A stretch of DNA of 13,892 nt, from contig CAYPWW010000064.1 of the NCBI GenBank assembly GCA_964414555.1, positions 1-13,892 of the forward strand, in the 5' to 3' direction. Below are positions 1-6,622 of this stretch, piece by piece. The position numbers and the translations under genes are program-made. The notes beneath the pieces are model-generated. The model saw nothing but the letters and a program-made list of their open reading frames with translations. It made no database searches and was not told the origin of the DNA. How positions within the stretch are numbered: position 1 is the stretch's first letter; the number at the start of each line of letters is the position of its first letter. The stretch comes from Litorimonas sp964414555 (GTDB lineage: Bacteria; Pseudomonadota; Alphaproteobacteria; Caulobacterales; Maricaulaceae).

Positions 1-1
1 A

Positions 2-718
2 GGGATCGCCAAGCATAATGGTCCGTTGGTTGAGCGTGAGTCGGACATCGCGCGTTTGCCTTGGGCGCTGACCGCGATTTCGGATTGGCAATCCCTCGAG
101 CTAGAGACCTTTGCTGGACCCGAGGCACAAGTCGCGGCGCTGGCCGATGACATCGCCTATAATAATCATGATCTGGATGATGGTTTGCGGGCGGGGTTGT
201 TCACCGTCGAACAAGTCACGCAAATCCCCTTTGTCGGCGAAATGTTCGCCGATGTCCGTCGCCGCTATCCTGATCTCGGTGAAGACCGCCTGATCCATGA
301 AGCTGTGCGCGATATGATCGGCTATATGGTCGCCGATGTGCTGGCCGAGACGCGCCGTCGGCTGGATGCAGCTGACCCAAAGAGTGCGGATGATATCCGC
401 CATCTGGATCACGCTGTTGTCGCATTCAGCGAGGATTTCCGTAAGAAAGAGAAGCCCTTACGCGCATTCCTGCATGCGAACATGTATAATCATTACAAGG
501 TCAATCGGATGATGAGCACGGCGGGTCGCGTCGTCAGCAGCCTGTTTAACCTCTTCATCCAAGAACCGGACCAACTGCCGCCAGGGCTCTTTGCGCAAAC
601 GGACGGGCCAGAGACCTTTGTCACCGCGCGAGTCGTCTGTGACCATATCGCCTCGATGACGGATGCTTTCGCCATTTCGGAATATCGCAAGCTTTTCCAG
701 CCCACCGGTTATTTGTAA
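2..718 (+). CDS. dgt: dGTPase-type deoxynucleoside triphosphate triphosphohydrolase, 3' part
   Basis: C-terminal part of an HD-domain dNTP triphosphohydrolase, which cleaves dNTPs to deoxynucleosides and triphosphate in the cytoplasm. The reading frame is open from the left edge (first full codon at base 2), so the start and the first HD metal ligands lie outside the window. The family is recognised from KHNGPL at the edge and from the segment EAQVAALADDIAYNNHD followed by DDGLRAGL, the second metal-binding part of the HD domain. A helical C-terminal region with RDMIGYMVADVLAETRRRL follows. The stop is TAA at 716-718. In related alphaproteobacteria argS follows dgt; here a 119-base gap leads directly to the SPOR gene. 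Family assignment is firm. Whether it prefers dGTP or other dNTPs cannot be judged from this fragment. Confidence 0.9.
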   Translation, partial: GIAKHNGPLVERESDIARLPWALTAISDWQSLELETFAGPEAQVAALADDIAYNNHDLDDGLRAGLFTVEQVTQIPFVGEMFADVRRRYPDLGEDRLIHEAVRDMIGYMVADVLAETRRRLDAADPKSADDIRHLDHAVVAFSEDFRKKEKPLRAFLHANMYNHYKVNRMMSTAGRVVSSLFNLFIQEPDQLPPGLFAQTDGPETFVTARVVCDHIASMTDAFAISEYRKLFQPTGYL

Positions 719-784
719 GCCTGTCTTAAACAAGTTTCTTAAGGTCTCTGCGCCAAGATGTGGCTATATCTGTGTCCAGACCTG

Positions 785-810
785 TTACCGGGCACCGATT
801 CGCGTTAATC
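785..810 (+). promoter_or_regulatory. weak promoter candidate before the SPOR gene
   Basis: In the gap after dgt, TTACCGG (785-791) and CGTTAATC (803-810) are 11 bases apart and loosely fit the Caulobacter housekeeping pattern TTGACGS-N10-14-GCTANAWC. Transcription would start about 20 bases before the ATG at 838. A second -10-like hexamer, TACAAT, lies at 818-823. The translation signal is weak (AAGAG at 824-828). No convincing terminator for dgt was found in the gap, so readthrough from dgt is also possible. Confidence 0.25.
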
Positions 811-837
811 ATACTTGTACAATAAGAGTGCCTTTCG

Positions 838-1593
838 ATGACTGATCAGCCCCAACCCAACCCGGCCATGCCGAATGAGTTTTCTGCCGAAGGCTCCGTT
901 CCAGTGGAGCGGATCGAGCCGTTCGACGTGCGCGAGACCGAGGGTATGAACGGCCTAACGAAACTCGCGATTTTTGCGGGGCTTTTGCTGTTGATCGCTT
1001 TTGTTGTGCTGAAACTCTATCAGCCCGGTGTCCGTGACCGTTCTGATCCGCCCCGTATCACGGCTGACAACACACCGTTCAAAGTCCCGCCAAAAGACGC
1101 GGGCGGTGCGCAGACGCCCAACCAAGACAAAGTCGTCTTTGAGGTCATGGACGGCCAATCGCCAGACGCCGCAGCCACGCCGCAGCCTCTGCCTGAAAAT
1201 CCCATCAGCGTGGAACGCCCTGTCATCAACGCGCCCGACCCGGTTGTTACAACGGTTGAGCCTGTGCCCGTTCCTACCACGCGTCCCGTGAGGACGCCGA
1301 CACCGCGCCCCACCGCACCGTCTTCGGCTGTCGCGACAGGTTATTCTGATTATGTCGTTCAAATCGCCTCGCTGCGCTCACAGTCCGAGGCCGATGCGAC
1401 CTATGCGCGGTTGCAGCGTAAATTCCCGTCATTGCTGTCAGAGCTTCAGTCTGACGTGAAGCGCGTCGATCTGGATGCCAAGGGCATTTACTACCGCGCG
1501 CGTGTGTCTGGCTTGGCGGATAAATCTGCTGCATCTGATCTCTGTCAACGGTTCAAAGCCGCTGGCCAAGACTGCATTGTGACACGGCGGTAG
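838..1593 (+). CDS. SPOR-domain inner-membrane protein
   Basis: A 251-residue bitopic membrane protein. The cytoplasmic N-terminus (1-40) is acidic and polar, and a single membrane helix spans about 41-60 (LAIFAGLLLLIAFVVLKLY). A long Pro/Thr/Val-rich periplasmic linker (about 64-168, including PVPVPTTRPVRTPTPRPTAP) ends in a C-terminal SPOR domain (about 171-250, starting YVVQIASLRSQSEAD). SPOR domains bind denuded glycan strands of septal peptidoglycan, so a role at the division site or in wall remodelling is likely from family knowledge. Cys236 and Cys246 could form a disulfide. The ATG at 838 gives the expected topology. nagZ starts 2 bases after the stop, so the two are almost certainly cotranscribed. 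It belongs to the SPOR proteins found next to nagZ in many alphaproteobacteria; a specific name such as ftsN cannot be justified. Confidence 0.88.
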   Translation: MTDQPQPNPAMPNEFSAEGSVPVERIEPFDVRETEGMNGLTKLAIFAGLLLLIAFVVLKLYQPGVRDRSDPPRITADNTPFKVPPKDAGGAQTPNQDKVVFEVMDGQSPDAAATPQPLPENPISVERPVINAPDPVVTTVEPVPVPTTRPVRTPTPRPTAPSSAVATGYSDYVVQIASLRSQSEADATYARLQRKFPSLLSELQSDVKRVDLDAKGIYYRARVSGLADKSAASDLCQRFKAAGQDCIVTRR

Positions 1594-1595
1594 AG

Positions 1596-2612
1596 ATGAC
1601 GAGCCCGCTGGCGTGTATTCTGGGTCTCTCTGGACCGACCCTACATGCGACTGAGCGGGCTTTCCTGCGTGATGCGAACCCGTGGGGCGTGATCCTCTTT
1701 TCACGGAATGTCGAAAGCCCGGAACAGCTTCGCCGTTTAACCGGTGATATCCGCGACGCGATGGGACGCGACACGCTGGTCTTTGTCGATCAAGAGGGCG
1801 GGCGTGTTCAACGACTAAAGCGCAACCACTGGCGTGACTTTCCATCTGGAGATCGCTACGCGGCGCTTTACCGTCAGAATAAAGCCAAAGGCCTGCGGGC
1901 GGGCTATCTCGGCTATCGCTTGATCGCGGATGATCTGCGCGCCGCAGGTATTACGGCGGATTGCGCGCCCGTCTTGGACCTACCCCAGCCAGATGCAGAT
2001 CCGATTATTTCTGACCGTGCGTTGGGGGCGACAACAGAACATATCATCGAAATGGGCCACGCCGTTATCGCAGGTTTGATGGCCGGCGGTGTTGCACCTG
2101 TCATCAAACACATCCCGGGGCATGGTCGTGCCACCGTGGATAGTCACAAGAGCCTGCCCAAAATCAAAGCAAATCGCGCGACATTAGAGGCCAGCGACTT
2201 CTTGCCGTTTCGGCGTTTGAGCGATGCACCGATGGCGATGACAGCCCATGCGGTCTACACCCATAACTCACGCTCTGCGGTAACGGTCTCTCGGAAATCT
2301 TTGACGGAGTTGATCCGCGCGGCGATCGGATATGACGGGTTGTTGATGAGTGATGATCTGGACATGAAAGCGTTGAGCGGAAATCTGACCCGCAAGACAG
2401 AACGCGCGCTGGCGGCAGGGTGTGACATCGCACTGCAATGCTCGGGCAAGTTGGCGGATAGTGTCAATGTCGTCAAAGGCGCACAGCCGCTATCAGGGCG
2501 TGCTTTGGAACGTGCAGAGATCGCGCAGAACTGCACCGATCACATCACAGATTTTGACCGCGTTGCAGCCGAGGCGGAATTTGATGCACTTCTCGCGAGC
2601 GCCGTCGCATGA
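1596..2612 (+). CDS. nagZ: beta-N-acetylhexosaminidase (peptidoglycan recycling)
   Basis: A 338-residue cytosolic glycoside hydrolase of family GH3 that removes N-acetylglucosamine from anhydro-muropeptides returned from the cell wall. Visible landmarks are DQEGGRVQRL (65-74), the KHIPGHG motif (171-177), the Asp-His dyad in VDSH (Asp182, His184) that acts as general acid/base in NagZ enzymes, and SDDLDM (252-257), whose Asp253 is the expected nucleophile. Length matches single-domain Gram-negative NagZ. There is no signal peptide, consistent with a cytosolic recycling role. The ATG lies 2 bases after the SPOR stop, and the stop overlaps the scpA start in an ATGA, indicating translational coupling. 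The SPOR-nagZ-scpA-scpB order is conserved in alphaproteobacteria, which supports the call. All catalytic residues appear intact. Confidence 0.95.
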   Translation: MTSPLACILGLSGPTLHATERAFLRDANPWGVILFSRNVESPEQLRRLTGDIRDAMGRDTLVFVDQEGGRVQRLKRNHWRDFPSGDRYAALYRQNKAKGLRAGYLGYRLIADDLRAAGITADCAPVLDLPQPDADPIISDRALGATTEHIIEMGHAVIAGLMAGGVAPVIKHIPGHGRATVDSHKSLPKIKANRATLEASDFLPFRRLSDAPMAMTAHAVYTHNSRSAVTVSRKSLTELIRAAIGYDGLLMSDDLDMKALSGNLTRKTERALAAGCDIALQCSGKLADSVNVVKGAQPLSGRALERAEIAQNCTDHITDFDRVAAEAEFDALLASAVA

Positions 2613-3430
2613 GTGAGGACTTCCAAGAAGATCTGCAATTCACGGCGGCAAAAGACGCAGCCGAGGAGGGCGAGAGCCTCGTTCTCGATATGGACGGCTA
2701 TGAGGGTCCGCTGCATCTCTTGTTGGAATTGGCGCGCAAGCAAAAGGTCGATCTGGCGCGGCTGTCGATCCTTGAATTGGCCGAGCAATATATTGCCTTT
2801 ATCAAAAACGCACAGGATTTGCGGATTGAGTTGGCAGCCGATTATCTCGTCATGGCGGCGTGGCTGGCCTATATCAAATCCAAGCTCATCATCCCCGATC
2901 TCAGCGGCAATATCGATGTCCCAGAGGTCGAGGAAATGGCCGCGCATCTGGCATTCCGGCTGGAACGTTTGGAAGCGATGCGCCGCGCCGTCGATGGGCT
3001 GATGCGCCTGCCACAAACGGGCGAGACGATCCATCCGCGCGGCGCGCCTGAAGGCTTGCGGTCGCGGACGTCTCCGATCTTTGAGGCAGAGATATATGAT
3101 CTGCTCAGCGCTTATGGCACGACTCGTTCGCGTACGGCGATCCAGAACCATAAGCTACCAAAGCCGCGGGTAATGAGCCTCGACGATGCGCGCAGCCGTT
3201 TGCGCCGCGCGTTGAAAGCCACGGGCATCAACACGGAAAATTGGGTGTCGCTAGACGGCCTTTTGCCTGACGGTGCAGAGATCGGCCAAGACGGCGTGCC
3301 ACAGCAATCCGTCCGTGCGAGCTCTTTGCTGGCGGGCTTAGAGTTGGCGAAATTGGGCGAAATTGAAATGCGGCAGATGAAGGCCTTTGCGCCGATCTAT
3401 CTGCGGGGCCGGGATAAGGAAGCAACATGA
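2609..3430 (+). CDS. scpA: segregation and condensation protein A
   Basis: A 273-residue kleisin subunit of the bacterial SMC condensin. With ScpB it bridges the SMC heads and helps compact and segregate the chromosome. The N-terminal hallmark YEGPLHLLLELARKQKVDL is at 31-49, the helix AADYLVMAAWLAYIKSKLII at 76-95, and the C-terminal winged-helix segment (LLAGLELAKLGEIEMRQ) at about 242-258, which contacts the SMC cap side. The acidic N-terminal 25 residues precede the conserved core and vary between species. The start overlaps the nagZ stop (ATGA, 2609-2612) and the stop overlaps the scpB start in the same way (3427-3430), so synthesis is probably coupled along the operon. Another ATG or GTG a few codons downstream cannot be excluded, but the overlap favours this start. 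Confidence 0.95.
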   Translation: MSEDFQEDLQFTAAKDAAEEGESLVLDMDGYEGPLHLLLELARKQKVDLARLSILELAEQYIAFIKNAQDLRIELAADYLVMAAWLAYIKSKLIIPDLSGNIDVPEVEEMAAHLAFRLERLEAMRRAVDGLMRLPQTGETIHPRGAPEGLRSRTSPIFEAEIYDLLSAYGTTRSRTAIQNHKLPKPRVMSLDDARSRLRRALKATGINTENWVSLDGLLPDGAEIGQDGVPQQSVRASSLLAGLELAKLGEIEMRQMKAFAPIYLRGRDKEAT

Positions 3431-4167
3431 GCACGTCTGATCGTATCAACCGCGCCAGCGCCGGGATCGAAGCCGATGTTATTGACCTGACAGAACGCCT
3501 CAATACGGGCGGTGATGTCGAGGCCGATTTGCGCTTACTCGAAGCCCTGCTGTTTGCGGCGGTTGAGCCGATTGATATGGAAACCCTGCGGGATCGCTTG
3601 CCAGAGGGCGCAGACGTTGGCGCGTTGCTGGCGCGTCTTGTGAAAGACTTTGAAGGTCGAGGCGTGAACCTCGTCCATGTGGCGGATCGTTGGCGCTTCC
3701 AAACGGCGCCAGACCTGTCCGAGCATCTGACGGATGTGAAAGAGGCGCGGCGCAAGCTGTCCAATGCCGCCTTGGAAACCCTCGCCATCGTCGCCTATCA
3801 TCAACCGGTGACTCGTGCCGAGATTGAGGACGTGCGCGGTGTGGCTGTCTCCAAAGGCACGTTGGATGTGCTGATGGAACTGGGCTGGCTACGCCTGCGG
3901 GGACGCCGCCGGACACCGGGACGGCCTGTGACCTATGGCACAACGACAGGATTTTTGGCGCATTTCAATTTGGAAACGATTGCCGACCTACCTGGGCGGG
4001 ATGATCTGCGTGCGGCAGGTTTGCTCGATCCGCGATTGCCGAAAGATTTTGAGATGCCCGAACCTGTTATGGCGGATGATCTCGATCTTGATGAAGACCC
4101 GCTGGACGATACGCCAGAGCCTGCATTCTTTGAGGACTTCCTCGGTGAGGATGACGAAGACGTTTAA
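3427..4167 (+). CDS. scpB: segregation and condensation protein B
   Basis: A 246-residue partner of ScpA with two winged-helix domains, seen at about 34-95 (LLEALLFAAVEPI onward) and 112-190. The signature LETLAIVAYHQPVTRAEIE (116-134) with RGV and the GRPVTYGTT turn (165-173) identify the family. A ScpB dimer binds the kleisin and regulates SMC loading and ATPase cycling. The C-terminus (about 206-246) is strongly acidic (DDLDLDEDPLDD, GEDDEDV), a tail common in alphaproteobacterial ScpB and probably unstructured. The start shares an ATGA with the scpA stop. The stop is TAA at 4165-4167. A promoter-like site then precedes tatA, so this may be the end of the SPOR-nagZ-scpAB transcription unit or a place where it is boosted. 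Confidence 0.95.
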   Translation: MSTSDRINRASAGIEADVIDLTERLNTGGDVEADLRLLEALLFAAVEPIDMETLRDRLPEGADVGALLARLVKDFEGRGVNLVHVADRWRFQTAPDLSEHLTDVKEARRKLSNAALETLAIVAYHQPVTRAEIEDVRGVAVSKGTLDVLMELGWLRLRGRRRTPGRPVTYGTTTGFLAHFNLETIADLPGRDDLRAAGLLDPRLPKDFEMPEPVMADDLDLDEDPLDDTPEPAFFEDFLGEDDEDV

Positions 4168-4198
4168 GCTGATTTAAGGCCTGCGTGATATTGGCGGG

Positions 4199-4225
4199 TT
4201 GCGGCGGGGTAGGGTGCGCTCTATC
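4199..4225 (+). promoter_or_regulatory. promoter candidate for tatABC
   Basis: TTGCGGC (4199-4205) and GCTCTATC (4218-4225), 12 bases apart, fit the Caulobacter housekeeping consensus TTGACGS-N10-14-GCTANAWC well, with a near match in the -10. Transcription would begin around 4232, upstream of the Shine-Dalgarno sequence and ATG at 4242-4258 but downstream of the GTG (4185) and TTG (4191) that would otherwise be the only in-frame starts for tatA. Confidence 0.45.
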
Positions 4226-4241
4226 TTGTTACCAAGAAACG

Positions 4242-4258
4242 AAGGATGATCCGACATG
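4242..4258 (+). promoter_or_regulatory. ribosome binding site and ATG expected for tatA, in the wrong frame
   Basis: AAGGA at 4242-4246 is followed 9 bases later by ATG at 4256-4258, the best translation start signal in this gap. Read from here the frame gives MPLVRPTYYRAD and loses TatA. The TatA core is one base over, in the frame of 4257. This site decides between a GTG/TTG start far upstream and an indel near 4259-4271. Confidence 0.55.
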
Positions 4259-4475
4259 CCACTGGTCCGGCCTACTTATTATCGCGCTGATCGTGCTGCT
4301 GATTTTCGGCGGACGGGGCAAGCTGTCCTCCATCATGGGTGACATGGGCAAGGGTATCACATCCTTTAAGAAGGGCCTGAAAGATGGCGTGGAAGACATC
4401 AAAGACGCATCGGAAGATGCGCTGGACGTCACGCCGCCCAAAGCCGAAGATATCAAAGTCAAGAAAAAGCGCTAA
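4256..4475 (+). CDS. tatA: Sec-independent translocase protein TatA, start region apparently out of frame
   Basis: TatA forms the pore-like oligomer of the twin-arginine export system. The core is clear: one membrane helix (SGLLIIALIVLLIFG), the hinge GGRGKLSSIMGDMG, the amphipathic helix KGITSFKKGLKDG, and a charged tail rich in Asp, Glu and Lys. In the uninterrupted frame this core has no nearby start. The only in-frame candidates are GTG 4185 and TTG 4191, which would add about 24 Cys/Gly-rich residues atypical of TatA and lie upstream of the likely promoter. The well-placed ATG at 4256 (Shine-Dalgarno AAGGA at 4242) is one base out of frame. Removing one G at 4264-4265 would give MPLSGLLIIALIVLLIFGG, an excellent TatA start. 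Coordinates here run from that ATG to the TAA at 4473-4475, so the span is not a multiple of three. tatB begins 27 bases downstream. The family is certain; the start is not. Confidence 0.85.
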
Positions 4476-4489
4476 GCGCCTGTAAACGA

Positions 4490-4502
4490 GGGCGTTTCGC
4501 CC
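4490..4502 (+). promoter_or_regulatory. short hairpin abutting the tatB start codon
   Basis: GGGCG (4490-4494), loop TTT, CGCCC (4498-4502) form a perfect 5-base-pair stem that ends at the base before the tatB ATG (4503). It includes part of the only Shine-Dalgarno-like sequence (GAGGG, 4488-4492), so it could limit tatB translation unless ribosomes finishing tatA 27 bases upstream open it. The stem is short and could be chance. Confidence 0.35.
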
Positions 4503-4838
4503 ATGCTACCCTCTATTGGATTTATGGAAATGATGGTGCTGGCGCTGCTGGCCATCATCGTTGTGGGCCCCAAGGACCTGCCGCGCGTCATGCGCACGGT
4601 TGGTGGTTGGGTCGCGCAAATCCGTGCCATGGGCAATGAATTCAAGACAGCCTTTGACGATATGGATGCGGACGGCGAAGTCGCCGCTATTCGCAAGGAA
4701 ATCGAACAACTCAAACGCCTCGACAGTTGGGATGCAGACCTCGACGGTGAGATGCGCGAGCTAGACACAGAGCTGCGCGAGGCGAGCGATTTGTCTTCGC
4801 CGCATACGCCTGACCCCAAAACGCCTGACGCCTCATGA
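4503..4838 (+). CDS. tatB: Sec-independent translocase protein TatB
   Basis: A 111-residue TatB, the partner of TatC in the receptor complex that recognises twin-arginine signal peptides. One N-terminal membrane helix (about 5-21, GFMEMMVLALLAIIVVG) carries the conserved Glu9 (Glu8 in E. coli TatB). The diagnostic hinge VGPKDLPRVMRTVGGWV spans 21-37, followed by an amphipathic helix (RAMGNEFKTAFDDM) and a predicted coiled, highly charged region rich in Glu and Asp up to about 95. VGPKDLP separates TatB from TatA. The ATG at 4503 puts the helix at the N-terminus. The stop overlaps the tatC start (ATGA at 4835-4838), typical of coupled translation of the two receptor subunits. The length is at the short end of the family, because the Pro-rich tail is brief. 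Confidence 0.93.
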   Translation: MLPSIGFMEMMVLALLAIIVVGPKDLPRVMRTVGGWVAQIRAMGNEFKTAFDDMDADGEVAAIRKEIEQLKRLDSWDADLDGEMRELDTELREASDLSSPHTPDPKTPDAS

Positions 4839-5668
4839 CCGCGCGGATCGAACAAGACGATATTGCGGAGAGCGAAGCCCCGCTGCTGGACCATCTGCTA
4901 GAGTTGAGGTCGCGGCTGATCAAAATGTGCCTCGCGCTGGCCGTTGGCTGCATCATCTGCGCGCCGTTTCTGAAAGAGATCATCGCCTTTCTAATGCGCC
5001 CGTTTCGGGTGGCCTTGGAGAAGTATAATGAGAAGCTGGTGCTCGGCGGGATGGAGCCGCTGGATCTTGGTCTGATTGCGACGCATCCGTTGGAGACGTT
5101 TTTTGTCAAAATGAAAATCGCACTCTTCGGCGGCGTCATCATCGCCTTTCCCGTCATCGCTTATCAGCTCTACCGCTTCGTTGCGCCGGGTCTTTACAAG
5201 TCAGAGCGTGGGGCGTTTTTGCCCTATCTGATCCTATCGCCGCTTCTCTTCGTGCTGGGGGCAGGGATGGTCTTCGTCTATGTCTTTCCCTTCGTCATGG
5301 AATTTGCGCTGAACCAGCAAAGCGTGACGGATGGTGAGCGGATCGATCTGATGACGAAGATTAGCGATTATCTCTCACTGTCTATGACATTGTTCTTGGC
5401 ATTTGGATTGGCGTTCCAACTGCCCGTGATCCTCTCGCTCTTGGGGCGCGTTGGGATCGTCACAGCCAAGGGCCTGCGGGAGAAGCGCAAATATGCCGTG
5501 CTCGGCATTGCCGTGTTTGCCGCCTTTGCCACGCCGCCCGATCCCATCACCCAGTTCATTCTGGGTGCAGCGATTTACGGGCTTTACGAAATTTCGATCA
5601 TCTCTGTCGCCGTTTTAGCGCGACCTAAACCGGAGATGAACGAACCCACAAAGCCTGACTCCGCTTAG
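4835..5668 (+). CDS. tatC: Sec-independent translocase protein TatC
   Basis: A 277-residue, six-helix inner-membrane receptor that binds twin-arginine signal peptides. Key elements are intact: DHLLELRSRL (19-28), whose Glu23 corresponds to E. coli Glu15; the periplasmic loop and HPLETFFVKMK (84-94) before helix 2; FVAPGLYKSER (115-125), whose Glu124 corresponds to E. coli Glu103; and ATPPDPITQ near the last helices. The N-terminus carries an acidic 15-residue lead (MTARIEQDDIAESEAP), common in alphaproteobacteria. The tail (PKPEMNEPTKPDSA) is polar and cytoplasmic. The start overlaps the tatB stop by 4 bases. In relatives serS, surE and pcm usually follow; here only 62 bases separate the stop from the most likely start of a LysM gene (5731). 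Confidence 0.96.
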   Translation: MTARIEQDDIAESEAPLLDHLLELRSRLIKMCLALAVGCIICAPFLKEIIAFLMRPFRVALEKYNEKLVLGGMEPLDLGLIATHPLETFFVKMKIALFGGVIIAFPVIAYQLYRFVAPGLYKSERGAFLPYLILSPLLFVLGAGMVFVYVFPFVMEFALNQQSVTDGERIDLMTKISDYLSLSMTLFLAFGLAFQLPVILSLLGRVGIVTAKGLREKRKYAVLGIAVFAAFATPPDPITQFILGAAIYGLYEISIISVAVLARPKPEMNEPTKPDSA

Positions 5669-5697
5669 CGTTTCATTAATCACGTTGGTTCACACTA

Positions 5698-5719
5698 TCG
5701 CGAATGGAACACCTCGCGA
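5698..5719 (+). repeat. TCGCGA pair in the leader of the LysM gene
   Basis: The palindrome TCGCGA occurs at 5698-5703 and 5714-5719, each followed by a similar stretch (ATGGAAC and TGGGAAC), so the two halves look like an imperfect 16-base tandem duplication. As each unit is self-complementary, the pair can also form a hairpin. It lies just before the preferred start at 5731 and contains two upstream ATGs (5704, 5719). Function unknown. Confidence 0.4.
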
Positions 5720-5730
5720 TGGGAACAATC

Positions 5731-6600
5731 ATGCGCAAAATTCTTCTTCTTTCAGTGGCTGCTACAATGATGGCATCCCCAGCTTTGGCACAAGACTCTC
5801 GCACGGTCGTTGTTGAGCCTGTCACGCCGTCATTTGATCAGCTTGTGACAGCCCCCATTGAGTATGACGAAAACGGCGTCGTGAAAGCCCAGCACTTCAG
5901 CGCAAATGATCTGACGGATGAGCAGTATCAGGCGCTTCTGCGTGAAGCTGATCGTATCCGCGCCTATCAGTCCGCAAATGGTGTGGGTTATGCGACATCT
6001 GACACAATCGTCACCCCCGCAACGACGGTGACATATGAGACGTATGAGAGCGCGACGACATATTCGACGCCAACCTATTCGACCTATGAAGCTGAAGCGC
6101 CAATCTATCAGAGTTATGAAGCCGAAGCGCCGTCTTATGAGATCGAGCTCTTCGCACCTGAAGCCCCTTCGGCTTCGCCAAAGTTTCACACGGTCGCAAA
6201 GGGCGACACGCTCTATAATCTTTCAAAACGCTATGACACGACGGTTCCTGCCCTAAAAAGTGCGAACGGCCTGTCCTCTACGACATTGTCGCTGGGTCAG
6301 ACATTGACGATTCCTGGCGTTATTGTTGAGAGCGTGAATACGACGGCTATCCAGCCAATCTTTGCTAGCACGCCGACGCAAGACGGATATGTGACACGCC
6401 GTATCGTCGAGCCAACACCGGCGAGTTTGAATGCGTCGTCCATTTATGCGGTTCTGCCGAAAGATACGCTCTACTCCATCTCGCGCCGCGTGTGTGTGGG
6501 TGTGAATGATCTGATCGCGGTCAATGGGATCAAAGACCCGACAGCCTTGCAGCCCGGACAGCGCCTGAACTTGCCAAGCGGTCACTGTCTCGCAAATTAG
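5731..6600 (+). CDS. secreted protein with two LysM domains
   Basis: A 289-residue exported protein. The ATG at 5731 is preferred over in-frame ATGs at 5704 and 5719 because it gives a textbook signal peptide (MRKILLLSVAATMMASPALA, cleavage after residue 20) and has GGGAAC 5 bases upstream. After a polar region comes a Tyr/Thr/Glu-rich linker (about 100-148) with two copies of SYEAEAP-like units (YEAEAP at 119-124 and 129-134). LysM domains are at about 152-195 (FHTVAKGDTLYNLSKRY, then LGQTLTIPG) and 239-282 (YAVLPKDTLYSISRRV, then PGQRLNLP). LysM binds N-acetylglucosamine in peptidoglycan. Cys255 and Cys286 may pair. The protein found in front of yajC in related genomes usually ends in an M23 (LytM) peptidase domain; none is present here, so this is probably a non-catalytic wall-binding protein. 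Confidence 0.85.
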   Translation: MRKILLLSVAATMMASPALAQDSRTVVVEPVTPSFDQLVTAPIEYDENGVVKAQHFSANDLTDEQYQALLREADRIRAYQSANGVGYATSDTIVTPATTVTYETYESATTYSTPTYSTYEAEAPIYQSYEAEAPSYEIELFAPEAPSASPKFHTVAKGDTLYNLSKRYDTTVPALKSANGLSSTTLSLGQTLTIPGVIVESVNTTAIQPIFASTPTQDGYVTRRIVEPTPASLNASSIYAVLPKDTLYSISRRVCVGVNDLIAVNGIKDPTALQPGQRLNLPSGHCLAN

Positions 6601-6622
6601 GCAGTCAAAAGCACAGCCGATT

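Noticed and set aside
101..733. Open frames on the minus strand across dgt
   Set aside because: Shadows of the dgt coding frame, with no start signals or family features; the same holds for antisense frames over scpA, scpB, secD and DUF4153.
719..760. Terminator after dgt (CTTAAAC with GTTTCTTAAG)
   Set aside because: A short AT-rich imperfect stem with no T-run.
4185..4255. A Cys-rich N-terminal domain on TatA (GCGGVGCALSC) as a new metal-binding or lipoprotein feature
   Set aside because: These codons overlap a promoter and Shine-Dalgarno sequence and most likely are untranslated leader read in frame by chance.
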